From Tatumella sp. JGM91 (GTDB taxonomy: Bacteria; Pseudomonadota; Gammaproteobacteria; Enterobacterales; Enterobacteriaceae), in the NCBI RefSeq assembly GCF_018257575.1, contig NZ_JAERJP010000026.1, positions 1 through 40,746 of the forward strand: DNA of 40,746 nt. The letters are read 5' to 3'. Positions 39,564-40,746 of this stretch are shown in pieces (the stretch's first letter is position 1; each line of letters starts with the position of its first letter). The position numbers and the translations under genes were made by a program. The notes below the pieces were generated by a model. It was given only the letters and a program-made list of their open reading frames with translations. It made no database searches and was not told the origin of the DNA.

Positions 39564-40676
39564 ATGGCAACTGGTCATTTTTTACGTATAGGTGACAAGA
39601 CAACATGTGGCGGAACCATACTTTCAGGCTCCCCAAATCACAGCTTTGGAGGGATTGCGACTGCGAGAAATGGTGATTCTGTATCATGTGGTAAAAATGG
39701 GAAAACTTATCATATAGCGGGTGGCATTCCCACTTACACAATTCACGGAGTTTCAGCAGCAGGTACTTTGCATAGTTGTAGTACTTGCCCCTGTAACGCA
39801 AGTTTCATTTCTTCATTCTCAAATGCTTCCTATTGGGTCGAGGAAAATAAAGCAGCTAAGGCTACTACTGTAGTTGCCGCTGCCCCTGCTCCTTTGGTAG
39901 CTCCCGGACCAGCTAAAGTAGAAGAACCTATACAACATGCTCAGACAGCTAAAAAGCCTCATCAAGAGAAACGTGAACCAGTAGATGCTGGTTTTTGTGT
40001 CCTGCCTTATGGTGCTGAAACGGGAGCTTATGAAAGATTCTTATTTGAAGGTAGTTCACCAGCAGGGACAAAAGAACTTTATCGTTCTTTGAATGGAGAT
40101 AGTAAGGAATATAAAGCAGGTTCTATCATGCTTCTTGTTGATCCAGAGAAACAAGACAGTGATCAGATCGCTCATATGCAAGCAGCCAAACAACGCATTG
40201 ATAAAGCGTTAGAGCCTCTTACTCATAAAGAAGCTAACTTTCTGCATACCCACTATGCAACTATAGCTAACTTCTCTAGCATCGCTGATAAAGGAATTGG
40301 CCTTGCTGCTGATCCAGTAGGAAAGTATTTCGAGAACATAGAAAGGATTCTCAAAGAAATTCAAGAAACATATAAAAACACCTATATGACAAGAGGTGCT
40401 TTGATTGGTGAGCAGTTCTATGTAAAACGTGCTCAACTATTTAAGGAACTTGATCGAGAATTAAAAATAGGCTTCCTTAATAAAGCTATGAAATTTGGTG
40501 AATACACTAAAATAAAAAATGCTCTTGGTCTGTCTACTAGTTCTATTACTCATAAATGGAATGAAACAGGGATCAAGGATATTGAAGGTTATGCAACTCA
40601 CTTAGAACGATCCGTTAAATATGTTAAAGCAATGCGATACACTGGTTATGTGGGAATAGGTTTTAGTGCCCGGTAA
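39564..40676 (+). CDS. Second PAAR-domain T6SS effector, C-terminally truncated by the terminal repeat
   Basis: The N-terminal PAAR domain (about 1-90) begins MATGHFLRIGDKTTCGGTIL, with ARNGDSVSCGKNGKTYHIAGG and a Cys-rich end HSCSTCPCNASF. An Ala/Pro linker with QHAQTAKKPHQEK matches the linker of the first effector. The rest (about 140-370) is an unrecognised helical domain (YGAETGAYERFLFEG, LEPLTHKEANFLHTHYATIA, ENIERILKEIQETYKN). The last sense codons (GIGFSAR) precede TAA 40674-40676, which lies inside the 76-bp repeat, so the true C-terminus and its immunity gene are lost or outside the window. The gene is distinctly more AT-rich than its neighbours, suggesting separate acquisition. GGATAATAT precedes the ATG. 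Toxic activity is unknown. Confidence 0.8.
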   Translation: MATGHFLRIGDKTTCGGTILSGSPNHSFGGIATARNGDSVSCGKNGKTYHIAGGIPTYTIHGVSAAGTLHSCSTCPCNASFISSFSNASYWVEENKAAKATTVVAAAPAPLVAPGPAKVEEPIQHAQTAKKPHQEKREPVDAGFCVLPYGAETGAYERFLFEGSSPAGTKELYRSLNGDSKEYKAGSIMLLVDPEKQDSDQIAHMQAAKQRIDKALEPLTHKEANFLHTHYATIANFSSIADKGIGLAADPVGKYFENIERILKEIQETYKNTYMTRGALIGEQFYVKRAQLFKELDRELKIGFLNKAMKFGEYTKIKNALGLSTSSITHKWNETGIKDIEGYATHLERSVKYVKAMRYTGYVGIGFSAR

Positions 40677-40745
40677 GTGTCAAGGTAGTTGTCACCCCCG
40701 GTTAATTTAAGCCGCCTGTTTTTCCCGTTCCGGGTTCAACGTTAC
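40670..40745. mobile_element. Right copy of the 76-bp terminal repeat (probable insertion-sequence end)
   Basis: These bases are the exact reverse complement of 1-76. The junction with the PAAR effector gene is at 40670, and the repeat supplies that gene's stop codon. The element body would lie to the right of the window. That the shared length is near a common assembly k-mer (77) fits a contig ending inside a multi-copy element. Confidence 0.6.
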
Positions 40746-40746
40746 C

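Noticed and set aside
1..40746. The whole window as one 40-kb composite transposon bounded by 76-bp inverted repeats
   Set aside because: The interior holds core enterobacterial genes (nac, amn, tRNA-Asn, ydeP) and no transposase; two copies of an insertion element at the ends explain it better.
1..40746. CRISPR array, retron or prophage
   Set aside because: No regularly spaced direct repeats, reverse transcriptase, integrase or phage structural genes are visible.

Overview
The window looks like chromosomal DNA of a plant- or insect-associated Enterobacterales bacterium, most likely Erwiniaceae-like (Pantoea/Erwinia/Tatumella type; an inference from gene content, not proven). The clues are a canonical enterobacterial tRNA-Asn next to nac, amn and a yeeO-type MATE gene (the E. 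coli asn-tRNA/nac/amn/yeeO neighbourhood), ydeP and yghU homologues, a family 1 pectate lyase, and enterobacterial PurR-, Zur- and NtrC-type sites. Both ends carry the same 76-bp sequence in inverted orientation, and each copy cuts a type VI secretion (T6SS) gene. The window therefore probably ends in two copies of one mobile element.

Layout. 1-1326: T6SS remnant, with tssG cut at its 5' end and a frameshifted tssJ. 1532-1693: tRNA-Asn with a clear promoter and terminator. 2062-8077: nitrogen and purine block, with nac (sigma-54 promoter and NtrC site), a PurR-box-preceded NCS2 purine permease, amn and a yeeO-like exporter. 8177-14327: a PAS-GGDEF-EAL protein, a DUF454 protein, a COG0523 GTPase behind a perfect 34-bp Zur-like palindrome, a YghU-type GST and a formate/nitrite-type channel. 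14343-17594: a LysR regulator divergent from a periplasmic metallo-beta-lactamase-fold protein that has lost metal ligands, then pectate lyase. 17736-19963: a polar amino-acid ABC transporter. 20243-24716: DUF488, YdeP, GNAT and LysR genes. 24801-30268: a catabolic module of APC permease, AraC regulator, ornithine-cyclodeaminase-like protein, RidA and FAD oxidase. 30472-31788: three unfamiliar envelope genes. 32230-35739: a 1169-residue pyruvate:flavodoxin oxidoreductase. 36481-36879: a rhodanese. 37280-40676: a T6SS effector island.

The most notable region is the right end. A PAAR protein is followed in the same frame, after one TAA codon, by a pyocin-S/colicin-E9-type HNH DNase with every catalytic position kept, then by a gap-free Im9-like immunity protein. 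A second, AT-richer PAAR effector follows. It shares a QHAQTA linker with the first and loses its C-terminus to the terminal repeat. Together with the broken tssG/tssJ at the left end this suggests a decaying or rearranged T6SS: the immunity gene is intact while the apparatus genes seen here and the effectors are damaged.

Other points of interest are regulatory DNA. These include a compound 57-bp dyad upstream of the rhodanese, a structured leader before a yeeO homologue that has no in-frame ATG start, a 58-bp dyad with one strong and one weaker PurR box, and the Zur-like palindrome.
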